Source of the DNA: Murinocardiopsis flavida | GTDB lineage: Bacteria; Actinomycetota; Actinomycetes; Streptosporangiales; Streptosporangiaceae | Length of the DNA: 64,000 nt | Assembly: GCF_003014485.1 (NCBI RefSeq) | Contig: NZ_PYGA01000005.1 | Span: 62,001-126,000, forward strand | Direction: 5' to 3' | Shown: positions 17,944 through 25,587 of the stretch, in pieces | Numbering within the stretch: the first letter of the stretch is position 1 | How the letters are laid out: every line of letters starts with the position of its first letter | Notes under the pieces: generated by a model | Told to the model about the DNA's origin: nothing | The model's database searches: none | The model's input: the letters and a program-made list of their open reading frames with translations, nothing else | Made by a program: the position numbers and the translations under genes

Positions 17944-18201
17944 TCACCAGAGGCGCAGGACGCCGCTGAGTGACTCGATGTTCCACCAGCTGAAACCACC
18001 ACTGAGCGTTTCAACGTTCCACCAGCTGAAACCGCCGCCGAACGTTTCAACGTTCCACCAGCTGAATCCACCGCCGAGCGTTTCAACGTTCCACCAACTG
18101 AAACCACCACTGGCTGTGACGACGTCGGCAGAGGCCGGAACCGCGGCGAACAGGAGCGCTGCCATCATGACGGCCAGCACCGCGCTGAGCTTCTTGAGCA
18201 C
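17944..18201 (-). CDS. Secreted peptide with four tandem GGFSWWNVETL repeats
   Basis: The 85-residue product starts at GTG 18201 with GAAGGG six bases upstream. Residues 1-25 are a Sec signal peptide: two lysines, a hydrophobic core (LSAVLAVMMAALLFAAV) and a signal peptidase site PASA/D. After a short DVVTAS spacer come four exact-register 12-residue repeats (residues 32-79): GGFSWWNVETLG, GGFSWWNVETFG, GGFSWWNVETLS, GGFSWWNIESLS, then GVLRLW. Each repeat has one Phe, two Trp and one Glu, so the mature protein is about 60 residues with eight repeat tryptophans. Silent and conservative changes between copies argue for selection on the peptide. No family is recognised. Options are a surface-active or amyloid-forming wall protein, or a multi-core peptide precursor. 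No modifying enzyme lies nearby. Confidence 0.75.
   Translation of the reverse strand: MLKKLSAVLAVMMAALLFAAVPASADVVTASGGFSWWNVETLGGGFSWWNVETFGGGFSWWNVETLSGGFSWWNIESLSGVLRLW
17965..18108 (-). repeat. Four tandem 36-bp coding repeats
   Basis: Four consecutive 36-bp units encode the 12-residue GGFSWWN repeats. A conserved core, TTCCACCAGCTGAA on the plus strand, recurs at 17981, 18017 and 18053 (one base later varied in the third) and as TTCCACCAACTGAA at 18089. Exact 36-base spacing without spacers excludes a CRISPR array. Confidence 0.9.
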
Positions 18202-18643
18202 GACGAACCCTTCGGTCAAACCTGACTCCATCCCCACTTATAAAGATGACTTATCACCCACTCATCCCACAAGCCCCGAGTATGAACCAATCCGACTTTT
18301 ACGACGTTGTACAGATAGCCCGCGAACACGGTGCATCCGGGCGGCCGGGCTCTGTTCACGGGCCGGTCGAATACCGTCCGACCTGCGCCGACACCACTGG
18401 GGTCCGGGGCGGCCGGGGCGGGCGCATCGGATGGGGCACGAGGGGACGGACGCGGCCGGGGCGCGCGGGGCGCCGGGCGGTGGTACACCGTACGGACGCC
18501 GCGCCGCGGCCCGGGAGCGGCTGCGCAGGGCGGACGGCACCGGCGGGCCGGAAGCCGCGACCGGGCGGGGCGCCCCGCGCGGCGCGCGCCGGCGGCGCAC
18601 CAGGAGCGGACCGGAAGCGCATCGGGGACCCGGAAACAACGAA
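18202..18643. other. Intergenic stretch upstream of the FSWWN peptide gene, no gene seen
   Basis: No reading frame here shows coding character. The first ~130 bases (18202-18330) are unusually AT-rich and probably hold the promoter of the minus-strand peptide gene. A TATAAG hexamer is readable on the minus strand around 18238-18243, and a near-palindrome GATGACTTATC at 18245-18255. The remainder (18330-18640) is extremely GC-rich, without recognisable elements. Confidence 0.5.
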
Positions 18644-18675
18644 TCCCAGGCCCGACCTAAGAGTCTGACCTGGGA
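18644..18675 (-). terminator. Hairpin downstream of tRNA-Ala
   Basis: TCCCAGG and CCTGGGA arms (18644-18650 and 18669-18675) flank an 18-base loop, just past the 3' end of the minus-strand tRNA. The tRNA 3' side begins with a short T-run (CGTTTT on the minus strand) before the hairpin. Confidence 0.4.
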
Positions 18676-18680
18676 AAACG

Positions 18681-18754
18681 TGGAGCTGAGGGGATTCGAA
18701 CCCCTGACCCCCTCGATGCGAACGAGGTGCGCTACCGGACTGCGCTACAGCCCC
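18681..18754 (-). tRNA. tRNA-Ala (anticodon CGC)
   Basis: The 74-nt cloverleaf folds completely: acceptor GGGGCTG with CAGCTCC including the G3-U70 pair that identifies tRNA-Ala, D arm GCGC-AGTCCGGTA-GCGC, anticodon stem CCTCG/CGAGG with loop TTCGCAT (anticodon CGC, reading GCG) and T arm AGGGG-TTCGAAT-CCCCT. The 3' CCA is not encoded. Confidence 0.97.
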
Positions 18755-18819
18755 TTGAGACGCTCAAAAGACTAGCAGTTCACGGCGTGTACTCGAAACG
18801 GATTCGCCGGGCGCAGGGC

Positions 18820-19482
18820 TCAGTCGCCGACGGCGCGCAGGTGCGCGTCGGCGTTCTGGTCGTAGACCTGGTCGCGGCGGGCCGTGAACTCCAGGATCTC
18901 GGCCTCGCGCGCAGCGGCGGCCTCGGCCTCGGCGGCACGGCGTCGCAGGTGCGCGGCGCGCCGGCGGCGGTACTCCCGTTCGGCGGCCCGCCGCTCGGTG
19001 TCGGCCTTCGCCGCCTCGCGCAGCAGCGCCAGGTGCCCGAGGAGCAGCACCGACGGCGGGACGAGCACCCACCACGGGCCGAGGTCCGCGCCCACGGCGG
19101 CCGCGGTGGCGATCAGCAGCGCCGACAGCCCGGAGGTGCGGCGCCGCCGCCGGGCGATGACGCCCGCCCTGCTGACGACGGGCGCAGCGGGGGCGCGGCC
19201 CGGGACGGGGTCGATGTTCTCGGCCGGCTCGGCGCCGTCGTCGGCGGAGCCGTCGTCCTCGGCATCGCGGTCGGCGGCGGCGGCACCGTCATCGGCCGCG
19301 TCGTCCGGGTCGCCGTGCTCCTCGGTGTCGAGGTCGGAGTCGTCGGCGTCCTCGGCGGACCGCGGTGCCGTGCGGTCCAGCGAGTCGGCGGCGGGGTCGG
19401 CGGCGTCGCGCCGCAGCAGCATCGGCACGAGGACGATCGCCCAGACCACCACGATCGCAAGGTACAGGGGAGAGCTGCTCAT
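18820..19482 (-). CDS. glpR: GlpR/SepX-like actinobacterial division membrane protein
   Basis: The 220-residue protein begins MSSSPLYLAIVVVWAIVLVPMLLRR, the characteristic N-terminal helix of a protein found with galU-glp-moaC-moaB in actinobacteria. A long acidic disordered stretch (residues ~30-95) follows, then two membrane helices (around SGLSALLIATAAAVGADLG and WWVLVPPSVLLLGHLAL) and a C-terminal charged coiled coil rich in Arg/Glu/Ala. In Corynebacterium the equivalent protein is described as the membrane receptor of the gephyrin-like protein Glp at the division site. The Streptomyces relative is SepX. The assignment rests on topology and locus rather than a catalytic motif. A GAGGAGG site precedes the ATG. 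It is separated from the GNAT gene by 489 bases and may have its own promoter. Confidence 0.7.
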   Translation of the reverse strand: MSSSPLYLAIVVVWAIVLVPMLLRRDAADPAADSLDRTAPRSAEDADDSDLDTEEHGDPDDAADDGAAAADRDAEDDGSADDGAEPAENIDPVPGRAPAAPVVSRAGVIARRRRRTSGLSALLIATAAAVGADLGPWWVLVPPSVLLLGHLALLREAAKADTERRAAEREYRRRRAAHLRRRAAEAEAAAAREAEILEFTARRDQVYDQNADAHLRAVGD

Positions 19483-19971
19483 CGCCCCTCCTCGCACAGC
19501 CGGTCACCGGACAGTCCCCACAGCCTCCGACGCGCCGCCGATGCGACCGGTGCCGCCCATCGCACGGAAGCGGAGCGGTCGGACGCCCGGCCGATCGTGT
19601 CCGCGGGACTACGGTGCGATGCCGCCCGGCTCGGCAGCATGCCCGGCCCCCCTCGTACCGAATGGGCGTCTTGTCTGCATCGTGAATGCGTCTACGTTCC
19701 GCACGGTACGACCCGGTGTCCGCGAATGCGCAGTATTCGGACCGGAGTGTCGTGAGATTACAGTCTTTCCTCTTTCCCTGACGGGTCATCGCATCAGGAA
19801 ACGTGCAGGTCATAACGTTCAATGCAATGAGTTATGGCTGAAAACGGAGCGTAGTGGACCGATTCCGCGCCGGTCCGGGAACGCTCGGGTCCGGCGATTA
19901 TCGCGCGCCGATCCGAGTGCGGCGACCCGCGGCGGCGGCGTTCGGGCGCCGCTCCGGCCGCGGCGGCGCGC
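19483..19971. other. Intergenic stretch between the GNAT gene and glpR, locally AT-rich
   Basis: No coding frame is convincing in these 489 bases. From ~19680 to 19860 the composition falls well below the window average in GC. This patch contains an inverted repeat GTCATAAC-N14-GTTATGGC at 19809-19838 (7 of 8 matched) and probably the promoter region of glpR. Confidence 0.45.
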
Positions 19972-20658
19972 TCAGGGCAGCCGGGGGTCGGGCGGCAGCG
20001 GCGGGATCGAGGCGTCGTCCGCTTCGGGGGCCGACGCGTCGAACCGCCCGCCGCGCAGGTGCTCGCGCCACCGGGTGAGCAGTCCGCCGGGGACGTCCTC
20101 GACGGTCAGGGCGTAGCAGATGTGGTCGCGCCATGCGCCGTCGATGTGCAGCTGGCGGCGGCGGACCCCCTCGGCCCGGAACCCGAGCTTCTCGGCGACC
20201 CGGCGGCTCGCGCGGTTCTCGGGCCGGATGTTCGCCTCGATCCGGTGCAGCCCCGCCGCGAAGAAGCAGTGGTCGACGGCGAGGGCCACCGCCGTGGGCG
20301 TGACGCCCCGGCCGGCGAACGCCCGGTCGACCCAGTACCCCACCTGCGCCGACCGGGCGGACCCCCACACGATCGCGCCCACGGTCAGCTGGCCGGCGAA
20401 CACCCCGTCGTAGGTCACGGCCCACGGCATGGCGACACCGTGCCGCCCCTCGCGGCGGACCGCCTGGACCATCGCGACGTACGGGGCGAGACCGGAACTC
20501 TGCAACGGCAGCTCGGGGTGGGTGGGCTCCCACGGGCGCAGCCATTCGGCGCTGCGGGTGCGGCTCTCGCGCAGCGCCGCTGCGTCGCGCAGCCGCAGCG
20601 GACGCAGGCCGACCAGCCCCTCCTCCAGGGACACCGGCCAGCCGCGGATCCGGTTCAC
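19972..20658 (-). CDS. GNAT N-acetyltransferase (RimJ/RimL type)
   Basis: The 228-residue acetyltransferase has the GNAT fold: LRPLRLRDAAALRESRTR, an AQVGYWVDRAFAGRGVTPTAVALAVD segment containing the acetyl-CoA-binding R-G-x-G/V loop, and HRIEANIRPENRASRRVAEKLGFRAEG, the RimJ/RimL signature. Enzymes of this group acetylate N-terminal alanine or serine of ribosomal proteins, but actinobacterial paralogues have varied substrates. GTG 20658 has AGAGGAAG six bases upstream and is chosen over an upstream open frame without homology. Its place between moaB and glpR is conserved in actinobacterial genomes. Confidence 0.88.
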   Translation of the reverse strand: MNRIRGWPVSLEEGLVGLRPLRLRDAAALRESRTRSAEWLRPWEPTHPELPLQSSGLAPYVAMVQAVRREGRHGVAMPWAVTYDGVFAGQLTVGAIVWGSARSAQVGYWVDRAFAGRGVTPTAVALAVDHCFFAAGLHRIEANIRPENRASRRVAEKLGFRAEGVRRRQLHIDGAWRDHICYALTVEDVPGGLLTRWREHLRGGRFDASAPEADDASIPPLPPDPRLP

Positions 20659-20879
20659 TGCCGCTTCCTCTCGTCCGAGCACACGACCGCGCCGCGGTCC
20701 GCACCGGCCGCCTCGCGGGCCGCCGGGCGCCGCCGGATCGGGCGCCCACCCGGCGGATGCGAAACCGTACGCCGGCGCCGTCGCGGCGCCGGACCAGTAT
20801 CCCACCCCGCCCGCGGGGCCGCCCGCACGGCGCCCCCGGGCACCGGCCGCCGCGCGACGGCCGCCGTGCGCCGCCCGCC

Positions 20880-21398
20880 TCAGTCGACGGGACGCGGGTG
20901 GTCGCCGCCGCGGATCTGGTCGACGGCGTGGCCGATCACCGGGCCGAGGACCGCCATGCCGTCGCGCACCCCGCCCTTGGACCCCGGCAGGTTCACGACC
21001 AGCATGCGGTGGCCGTCGCGCTCGGCGACACCGGCGAGGCCGCGCGACAGCAGCGCGGTCGGGACGCCCTTCGCGCGGCCCTCGGCACGCAGCGCCTCGG
21101 CGATGCCGGGGATCTCGTAGCGCAGCAGCGGAGCGGTCACCTCGGGCGTCTCGTCGTTGGGGTTCAGGCCGGTCCCCCCGCTGGTGACCGCGGCGGCGTA
21201 GCCGTCGGCGAGCGCGCCGCGCAGCGCCTCGGCGACCGGTGCGCCGTCGGGGACCACCACCGGGCCTTCGGCGGCGCAGCCCGCCGCCGCCAGCAGTTCC
21301 ACCAGCAGCGGGCCGGAGGTGTCGGCGTAGACCCCCGCCGAGGCCCGGTTCGACACGGTGATGACCAGGACCCGCGCGCCGTGCGCCGGGCCGCTCAC
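20880..21398 (-). CDS. moaB: MoaB/Mog-type molybdenum cofactor protein
   Basis: The 172-residue protein binds molybdopterin in the MoaB/Mog fold and would adenylylate it. The visible signature is VLVITVSNRASAGVYADTSGP, then VTSGGTGLNPNDETPEVTAPLL, with GGTGxxxxDxTPE as the catalytic motif, and NLPGSKGGVRDGMAVL. The GTG start at 21398 overlaps the moaC stop codon (GTGA), so it is translationally coupled. In this locus, shared with a Glp-type MoeA homologue, the protein could serve cofactor synthesis, division, or both. No moaA is in the window. Confidence 0.93.
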   Translation of the reverse strand: MSGPAHGARVLVITVSNRASAGVYADTSGPLLVELLAAAGCAAEGPVVVPDGAPVAEALRGALADGYAAAVTSGGTGLNPNDETPEVTAPLLRYEIPGIAEALRAEGRAKGVPTALLSRGLAGVAERDGHRMLVVNLPGSKGGVRDGMAVLGPVIGHAVDQIRGGDHPRPVD

Positions 21399-21883
21399 CG
21401 GGACCGTCGCCAGTACCCGGTCTTGCCGCCGGTCTTCTCCTCGACCCGGACGTCGGTCACGACCGCCTCGGGGTCGAGCGCCTTGACCATGTCCACGAGG
21501 CCGAGCGCGGCCGCCATGACGCAGGTGAGCGCCTCCATCTCGACGCCGGTGCGGTCGGCGGTGCGGACGGTCGCGCTGATGTCGACGCCCCGCTCCACGA
21601 CCTCCACTGCGACGTCCACCCCGTGCACCGCTATCGGGTGGCACAGCGGCACCAGGTCGGGGGTGCGCTTGGCGCCCTGGATCCCGGCGATGCGCGCCAC
21701 GGCGAGCGCGTCGCCCTTGGGGACCTCGCCGGAGCGGAGCGCCGCGACCACCTCGGGGGCGACGAGGACGGTGCCGGTCGCCGTGGCGGTGCGGGCGGTC
21801 ACCTCCTTCGCCGAGACGTCGACCATCCGTGCCGCGCCGGACGCGTCGAGGTGGGTGAGGCCGGAATCGTGCGGTTCGGGCAT
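21395..21883 (-). CDS. moaC: Cyclic pyranopterin monophosphate synthase MoaC
   Basis: The 162-residue enzyme completes the first step of molybdenum cofactor synthesis, turning the MoaA product into cyclic pyranopterin monophosphate. Family motifs: LTHLDASGAARMVDVSAK at the N-terminus, PKGDALAVARIAGIQGAK, VPLCHPI and TGVEMEALTCVMAAAL with the conserved Met-Glu-Ala. The C-terminus ends KTGGKTGYWRR. The start is ATG 21883, 52 bases after the glp stop. It overlaps moaB by four bases. Confidence 0.95.
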   Translation of the reverse strand: MPEPHDSGLTHLDASGAARMVDVSAKEVTARTATATGTVLVAPEVVAALRSGEVPKGDALAVARIAGIQGAKRTPDLVPLCHPIAVHGVDVAVEVVERGVDISATVRTADRTGVEMEALTCVMAAALGLVDMVKALDPEAVVTDVRVEEKTGGKTGYWRRSR

Positions 21884-21935
21884 GCTGGGGCGCTTTCTGG
21901 TTCGAGGGCGGGGGTTCTCGGGGCGGGCGGCGGGG

Positions 21936-23147
21936 TCAGGGCAGCCTGAGGACGTCGACGACGCGGCCGGCCGGCAGTTCGGTGGCCGCCTCGTCCACGA
22001 CGATGAGGGCGTCGGCGGACGCGAGCGCGGCGAGCTGGTGCGAGCCCTGCCGCGCCACCGGGCGCACAGCGAGGCCGCCGTCGGCGGCATACTCCAGTTG
22101 CGCCCGCAGGTAGGAGCGGCGGCCCTGCGGCGAGTCGCGGACGGGCGCCGCCAGCGGGGCGCGCAGCGCGGGCAGCCCTTCGGGCGCGCGGCCGCTCAGC
22201 TTGGCGAGCATCGGCCGGACGAACAGGTGGAAGGAGACGAAGGAGCTCACCGGGTTGCCCGGCAGTGTGACGATCGGCGTGCCGTGCACGGTCCCGGCGC
22301 CCTGCGGCTTGCCCGGCTGCACCGCCACCTGCTCGAAGCGGACGGTGCCGAGCTGGGTCAGCGCCTCCTTGACGACGTCGTAGGCGCCCATGCTGACCCC
22401 GCCGGTGGTGACGACGATGTCGGCGTGCGGGAGGACGTCGCCGAGGGTCGCCAGCACGGTCGACGGGTCGTCCCCGGTGAACCCGTGCCGGAACGCCGCG
22501 CAGCCGGCGTCGATCGCCGCCGCGGTGAGCATGTAGCCGTTGGACTCCCAGATCTGGCCGGGGCCGATGGGTGTGCCCGGTTCGACCAGCTCCTCGCCCG
22601 TGGACAGCACAGCGACACGGGGCCGCGGGTGGACCAGGGCGTCCGGGTGCCCCACTGCGGCGAGCACGGCGATCTCGGCCGGGCCGATGTGCGCCCCGCT
22701 CCGCAGGACCCCGGCGCCCTTCTCGACGTCGCCGCCCGCCGGGCGGACCGCGTTGCCGGCCTTGGCCGGGCGGCTGATCAGCACCTCGGCGACGCCGCCG
22801 TCGGTCCACTCGACCGGGACCACGGCGTCGGCGCCCGCCGGCATCGGGGCACCGGTCATGATGCGCGCGCACATCCCCGTTCTGATGGCGTGCGTGCCCG
22901 GGTCGCCGGCCGCGATGTCGGCGACCACGGGCAACCGGACGGGGGTGTCGGCGCCCGCCCCGGCGATGTCGGCCGCCACCAGGGCGTATCCGTCCATGGC
23001 CGAGTTGTCGAACTGCGGCAGGGACACCGGGGCCGTGACGTCCTCGGCCAGTACCCCGCCCTGCGCCCGCAGCAGCTCGATCCGGATCGGTTCCAGCGGT
23101 TCGACCAGGTCCAGCAGGTCGGTCGTGTGCTGCTCTACGCTCTTCAT
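21936..23147 (-). CDS. glp: Gephyrin/MoeA-like protein Glp (molybdopterin molybdotransferase family)
   Basis: The 403-residue MoeA-family protein starts MKSVEQHTTDLLDLVEPLEP at ATG 23147. Conserved segments: LPQFDNSAMDGYALVA, RIMTGAPMPAGADAVVPVE, VAVLSTGEELVEPG, VTTGGVSMGAYDVV and QPGKPQGAGTVHGTPIVTLPGNPVSSFVSF. MoeA inserts molybdate into adenylylated molybdopterin. In actinobacteria the copy next to galU and glpR corresponds to Glp, described in Corynebacterium as an FtsZ-binding division protein. The synteny here favours Glp; retention of the MoeA motifs leaves an enzymatic role open. It lies 91 bases downstream of galU, same strand. Confidence 0.9.
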   Translation of the reverse strand: MKSVEQHTTDLLDLVEPLEPIRIELLRAQGGVLAEDVTAPVSLPQFDNSAMDGYALVAADIAGAGADTPVRLPVVADIAAGDPGTHAIRTGMCARIMTGAPMPAGADAVVPVEWTDGGVAEVLISRPAKAGNAVRPAGGDVEKGAGVLRSGAHIGPAEIAVLAAVGHPDALVHPRPRVAVLSTGEELVEPGTPIGPGQIWESNGYMLTAAAIDAGCAAFRHGFTGDDPSTVLATLGDVLPHADIVVTTGGVSMGAYDVVKEALTQLGTVRFEQVAVQPGKPQGAGTVHGTPIVTLPGNPVSSFVSFHLFVRPMLAKLSGRAPEGLPALRAPLAAPVRDSPQGRRSYLRAQLEYAADGGLAVRPVARQGSHQLAALASADALIVVDEAATELPAGRVVDVLRLP

Positions 23148-23238
23148 CTGCGCCAGTCCACCCCGTTTCCGTTCGCCGTCCAGCATCGCCCATAGAGCGC
23201 GCGTTCGCCGCATCGGATCGCCAGGGAGTCCCGGGGTA

Positions 23239-24168
23239 TCAGTCGGCGGGCCCCGGCGAGTGGTCGGCCACGAAGCGGCGCAGCCACGGCAGGAAGTCCT
23301 CGGCGAGGTCCGGCCGGGCGCACGCGAACTCCACCACGGTGCGCAGGTAGTCGAGCCGGTTGCCGGTGTCGTAGCGCTGGCCCCGGAACAGCACCCCGTG
23401 GACGGGCCCGCCCTCGTCGGGCCCGCGCCGGGCGAGCTCCAGCAGCGCGTCGGTGAGCTGGATCTCGCCGTTGCGGCCGGGCGGGGTGTCGCGCAGCACG
23501 TCGAAGACCGCGGGGTCGCAGATGTAGCGGCCGACGACGGCCCACCGGCTCGGCGCCTGCTCGGCCGAGGGCTTCTCCACGAGGTCGGTCACCGCCACCA
23601 CGTCGTCCTCCGCCGTGGGCGCGATCGCCGCGCACCCGTACAGCGAGACCTGCTCCGGCTCGACCTCCATGAGCGCGACCACGCTGCCGCCGTAGGTCTC
23701 GCGCACCTCGATCATGCGGCGCAGCAGCGCCTCGCTGCGGCCGATCAGGTCGTCGCTGAGCAGGACGGCGAACGGCTCGTCGCCCACGTGCGCCGCAGCG
23801 CACAGCACCGCGTGGCCGAGGCCGCGGGGGTCGCCCTGGCGGACGTAGTGGACCTGGGCGAGCCCGGCCGATTCGCGGATGGTGCGCAGGCGCTCGTCGT
23901 CGCCCTTGAGGCGCAGCGCCTCCTCCAGTTCGTAGGCGCGGTCGAAGTGGTCCTCCACGGAGCGCTTGCTGCGCCCGGTGATCATCAGGACGTCGGCGAG
24001 GCCGGCGTCGACCGCCTCCTCGACGACGTACTGGATCGCCGGTTTGTCGACGATCGGCAGCATCTCCTTCGGGGTCGCCTTTGTCGCGGGCAGGAACCGT
24101 GTCCCCAGCCCGGCGGCGGGCACCACGGCCTTGGTCACCGGGCTACCGGGGCGTCGCGTATCAGCCAT
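23239..24168 (-). CDS. galU: UTP--glucose-1-phosphate uridylyltransferase
   Basis: GalU makes UDP-glucose from UTP and glucose-1-phosphate for wall glycopolymers and glycolipids. The 309-residue protein has the nucleotidyltransferase signature VTKAVVPAAGLGTRFLPATKATPKEM (split here as AAGLGTRFLPATKATPKE), VDKPAIQYVVEEAV, the GDPRGLGHAV loop, LLSDDL, a conserved VEKPS and GEIQLTDAL. The ATG at 24168 lies seven bases after a TACAGT -10-like hexamer, so the transcript may be leaderless. It heads the minus-strand glp-moaC-moaB series and is divergent from the 5-FCL gene. Confidence 0.96.
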   Translation of the reverse strand: MADTRRPGSPVTKAVVPAAGLGTRFLPATKATPKEMLPIVDKPAIQYVVEEAVDAGLADVLMITGRSKRSVEDHFDRAYELEEALRLKGDDERLRTIRESAGLAQVHYVRQGDPRGLGHAVLCAAAHVGDEPFAVLLSDDLIGRSEALLRRMIEVRETYGGSVVALMEVEPEQVSLYGCAAIAPTAEDDVVAVTDLVEKPSAEQAPSRWAVVGRYICDPAVFDVLRDTPPGRNGEIQLTDALLELARRGPDEGGPVHGVLFRGQRYDTGNRLDYLRTVVEFACARPDLAEDFLPWLRRFVADHSPGPAD

Positions 24169-24174
24169 GACGGC

Positions 24175-24180
24175 ACTGTA
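24175..24180 (-). promoter_or_regulatory. Putative -10 element of galU (leaderless)
   Basis: TACAGT on the minus strand (24180 to 24175) stands six bases before the galU ATG, so transcription would begin at the start codon. No clear -35 element and no ribosome binding site are seen. Confidence 0.35.
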
Positions 24181-24353
24181 GGGGACCGCCCGGTGCCCGG
24201 AGTCCCCTGCGTGAGGGGTCATGCGGCGGCCCGGACGCCGCAGCGCCGGTGGGGTCGGGCCCGCGTTCCCGCCGTTCACCGCGGGTTCCCCGTTCTTTCC
24301 CCGGATCGACGCCGGGGTGCCGGCGGCGGCGCGTGCTGCCAGACTCTCCTCAC

Positions 24354-24929
24354 ATGAACGGGGAGACGAAACAGGAGATGCGCCGGCGGCTGCTCGCCGC
24401 CCGCCGGGACATGCCGGCGCGGGTGCGCGACGCCGCCGGATCCGCGATCCGCGACGCGCTGGTCGACCTGCCGGAGTTCACCATGGGCGGCACCGTCGCC
24501 CTGTACTACTCGGTGGGGACCGAGCCCGGCACCCGCAAGCTCCTCACCGCCCTGTGGAAGCGCGGCGCCTATGTGCTGCTGCCGGTGCTGCTGCCCGGCG
24601 GGGAGCTCGACTGGGCCGGCTACGACGGCCCCGACAGCCTCGCCCCCGCCGGGCACGGGCTCATGGAGCCCACCGGGCCGCGCTACGGCAGCGACGCGGT
24701 GCGCCGCGCGGCCGGCGTGGTCTGCCCCGCGCTGGCGGTCGACCGTCGCGGCATCCGGCTGGGGCGCGGCGCCGGCTGCTACGACCGCGCGCTGGCGCAC
24801 ACCGGGCCGCAGACCCTCACCCTCGCGGTGATCTACGACACAGAACTGGTCGACGACGTCCCCGCGGAACCGCACGACCGCCGTGTGGGCGGGGTGATCA
24901 CACCGGGCGGCGGCGCAGTCCGGTTCTGA
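24354..24929 (+). CDS. 5-formyltetrahydrofolate cyclo-ligase
   Basis: The enzyme converts 5-formyl-THF to 5,10-methenyl-THF with ATP, recovering stored folate. The 191-residue protein starts MNGETKQEMRRRLLAARRDMP. It carries the family features: an N-terminal basic ATP-contacting segment, VALYYSVGTEPGTRKLL, VVCPALAVDRRGIRLGRGAGCYDRAL (the GxGxGYYDR motif, here with CYD) and a C-terminal VGGVITPGG strand. No ribosome binding site is present before the ATG. It is divergent from galU and followed by fmdB on the same strand. Confidence 0.93.
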   Translation: MNGETKQEMRRRLLAARRDMPARVRDAAGSAIRDALVDLPEFTMGGTVALYYSVGTEPGTRKLLTALWKRGAYVLLPVLLPGGELDWAGYDGPDSLAPAGHGLMEPTGPRYGSDAVRRAAGVVCPALAVDRRGIRLGRGAGCYDRALAHTGPQTLTLAVIYDTELVDDVPAEPHDRRVGGVITPGGGAVRF

Positions 24930-25060
24930 GGGCGGCCGCGGGCGGCCGACCGCCGCGGGGGCGGGAACACCGCCGCGCCGGTCCCGTGTTGTACCGGCGG
25001 ACGACGCGGACGCGCGGCGGCACGGCTCCCCCGATGTCACCATCCCGCCGCCGGTGCGCG

Positions 25061-25066
25061 TACTAT
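25061..25066 (+). promoter_or_regulatory. Putative -10 element of fmdB
   Basis: TACTAT in an AT-rich patch (TACTATTTAG) lies about 40 bases before the fmdB GTG, leaving room for a leader with the GAGGAGGAG site. A -35 box is not clear. Confidence 0.35.
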
Positions 25067-25106
25067 TTAGCAGCCGATGCGCGAGAGTGCCAACGAGGAG
25101 GAGTCC

Positions 25107-25466
25107 GTGCCTACGTACCAGTACGCATGCACCGAGTGCGACGAGACGCTGGAGGTCGTGCAGAGCTTCAGCGACGACGCGCTCACCGTGTGCCCCGCGT
25201 GCGAAGGGCGCCTGCGCAAGGTGTATTCCGCGGTGGGGATCGTGTTCAAGGGTTCGGGCTTCTACCGCACCGACAGCGCCTCGCGCTCCACCGCGTCGTC
25301 GGGCGCCGCGTCCGGCTCCTCGGAGTCCGGTGGCGGCGAGAAGTCCGCCGAGAAGAGCTCCGACGGCGAGAAGTCGTCGACCCCCGCGAAGGCCGAGTCG
25401 ACCTCGTCGTCCGCGTCCTCGTCCTCGTCGTCCGCCTCGTCGGAGTCCTCGACCAAGGTCGCCTGA
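25107..25466 (+). CDS. FmdB family zinc-ribbon protein
   Basis: The 119-residue protein starts at GTG 25107 after a GAGGAGGAG site. The N-terminal half is the FmdB zinc ribbon: VPTYQYACTECDETLEVVQSF with a first CxxC, then TVCPACEGRLRKVYSAVGIVFKGSGFYRTD with a second CxxC. The C-terminal half is a low-complexity serine, glutamate and lysine tail. FmdB-type proteins are small putative regulators of amide and formamide use; the true function in actinobacteria is unknown. It stands between the folate gene and a SAF-domain gene, an arrangement frequent in actinobacteria. Confidence 0.9.
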   Translation: MPTYQYACTECDETLEVVQSFSDDALTVCPACEGRLRKVYSAVGIVFKGSGFYRTDSASRSTASSGAASGSSESGGGEKSAEKSSDGEKSSTPAKAESTSSSASSSSSSASSESSTKVA

Positions 25467-25587
25467 CCCCGCCGCCCGGCCCGGGCGCTACCTCGGCGCG
25501 GCGCCGCGCCGCGCCCGATTCCGCTGCGTACCGGGCTGCTGTGGACGGCCGCCGCACCTTGCCGCGTCGGCCGCCTACCGTGCGCCC

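Noticed and set aside
17965-18108. CRISPR-like array of 36-bp repeats
   Set aside because: The units are contiguous without spacers, translate to in-frame peptide repeats behind a signal peptide, and no cas genes are present.
18331-18660. Overlapping frames in the GC-rich stretch upstream of the repeat peptide gene
   Set aside because: Arg/Gly/Ala/Pro composition without family similarity, no ribosome binding site, and several frames open on both strands at once, as expected of non-coding GC-rich DNA.
25495-25510. Perfect 16-base palindrome GGCGCGGCGCCGCGCC after fmdB as a terminator
   Set aside because: It has no loop, so it would form at best a short stem, and no T-run follows. Such palindromes are common by chance in this composition.
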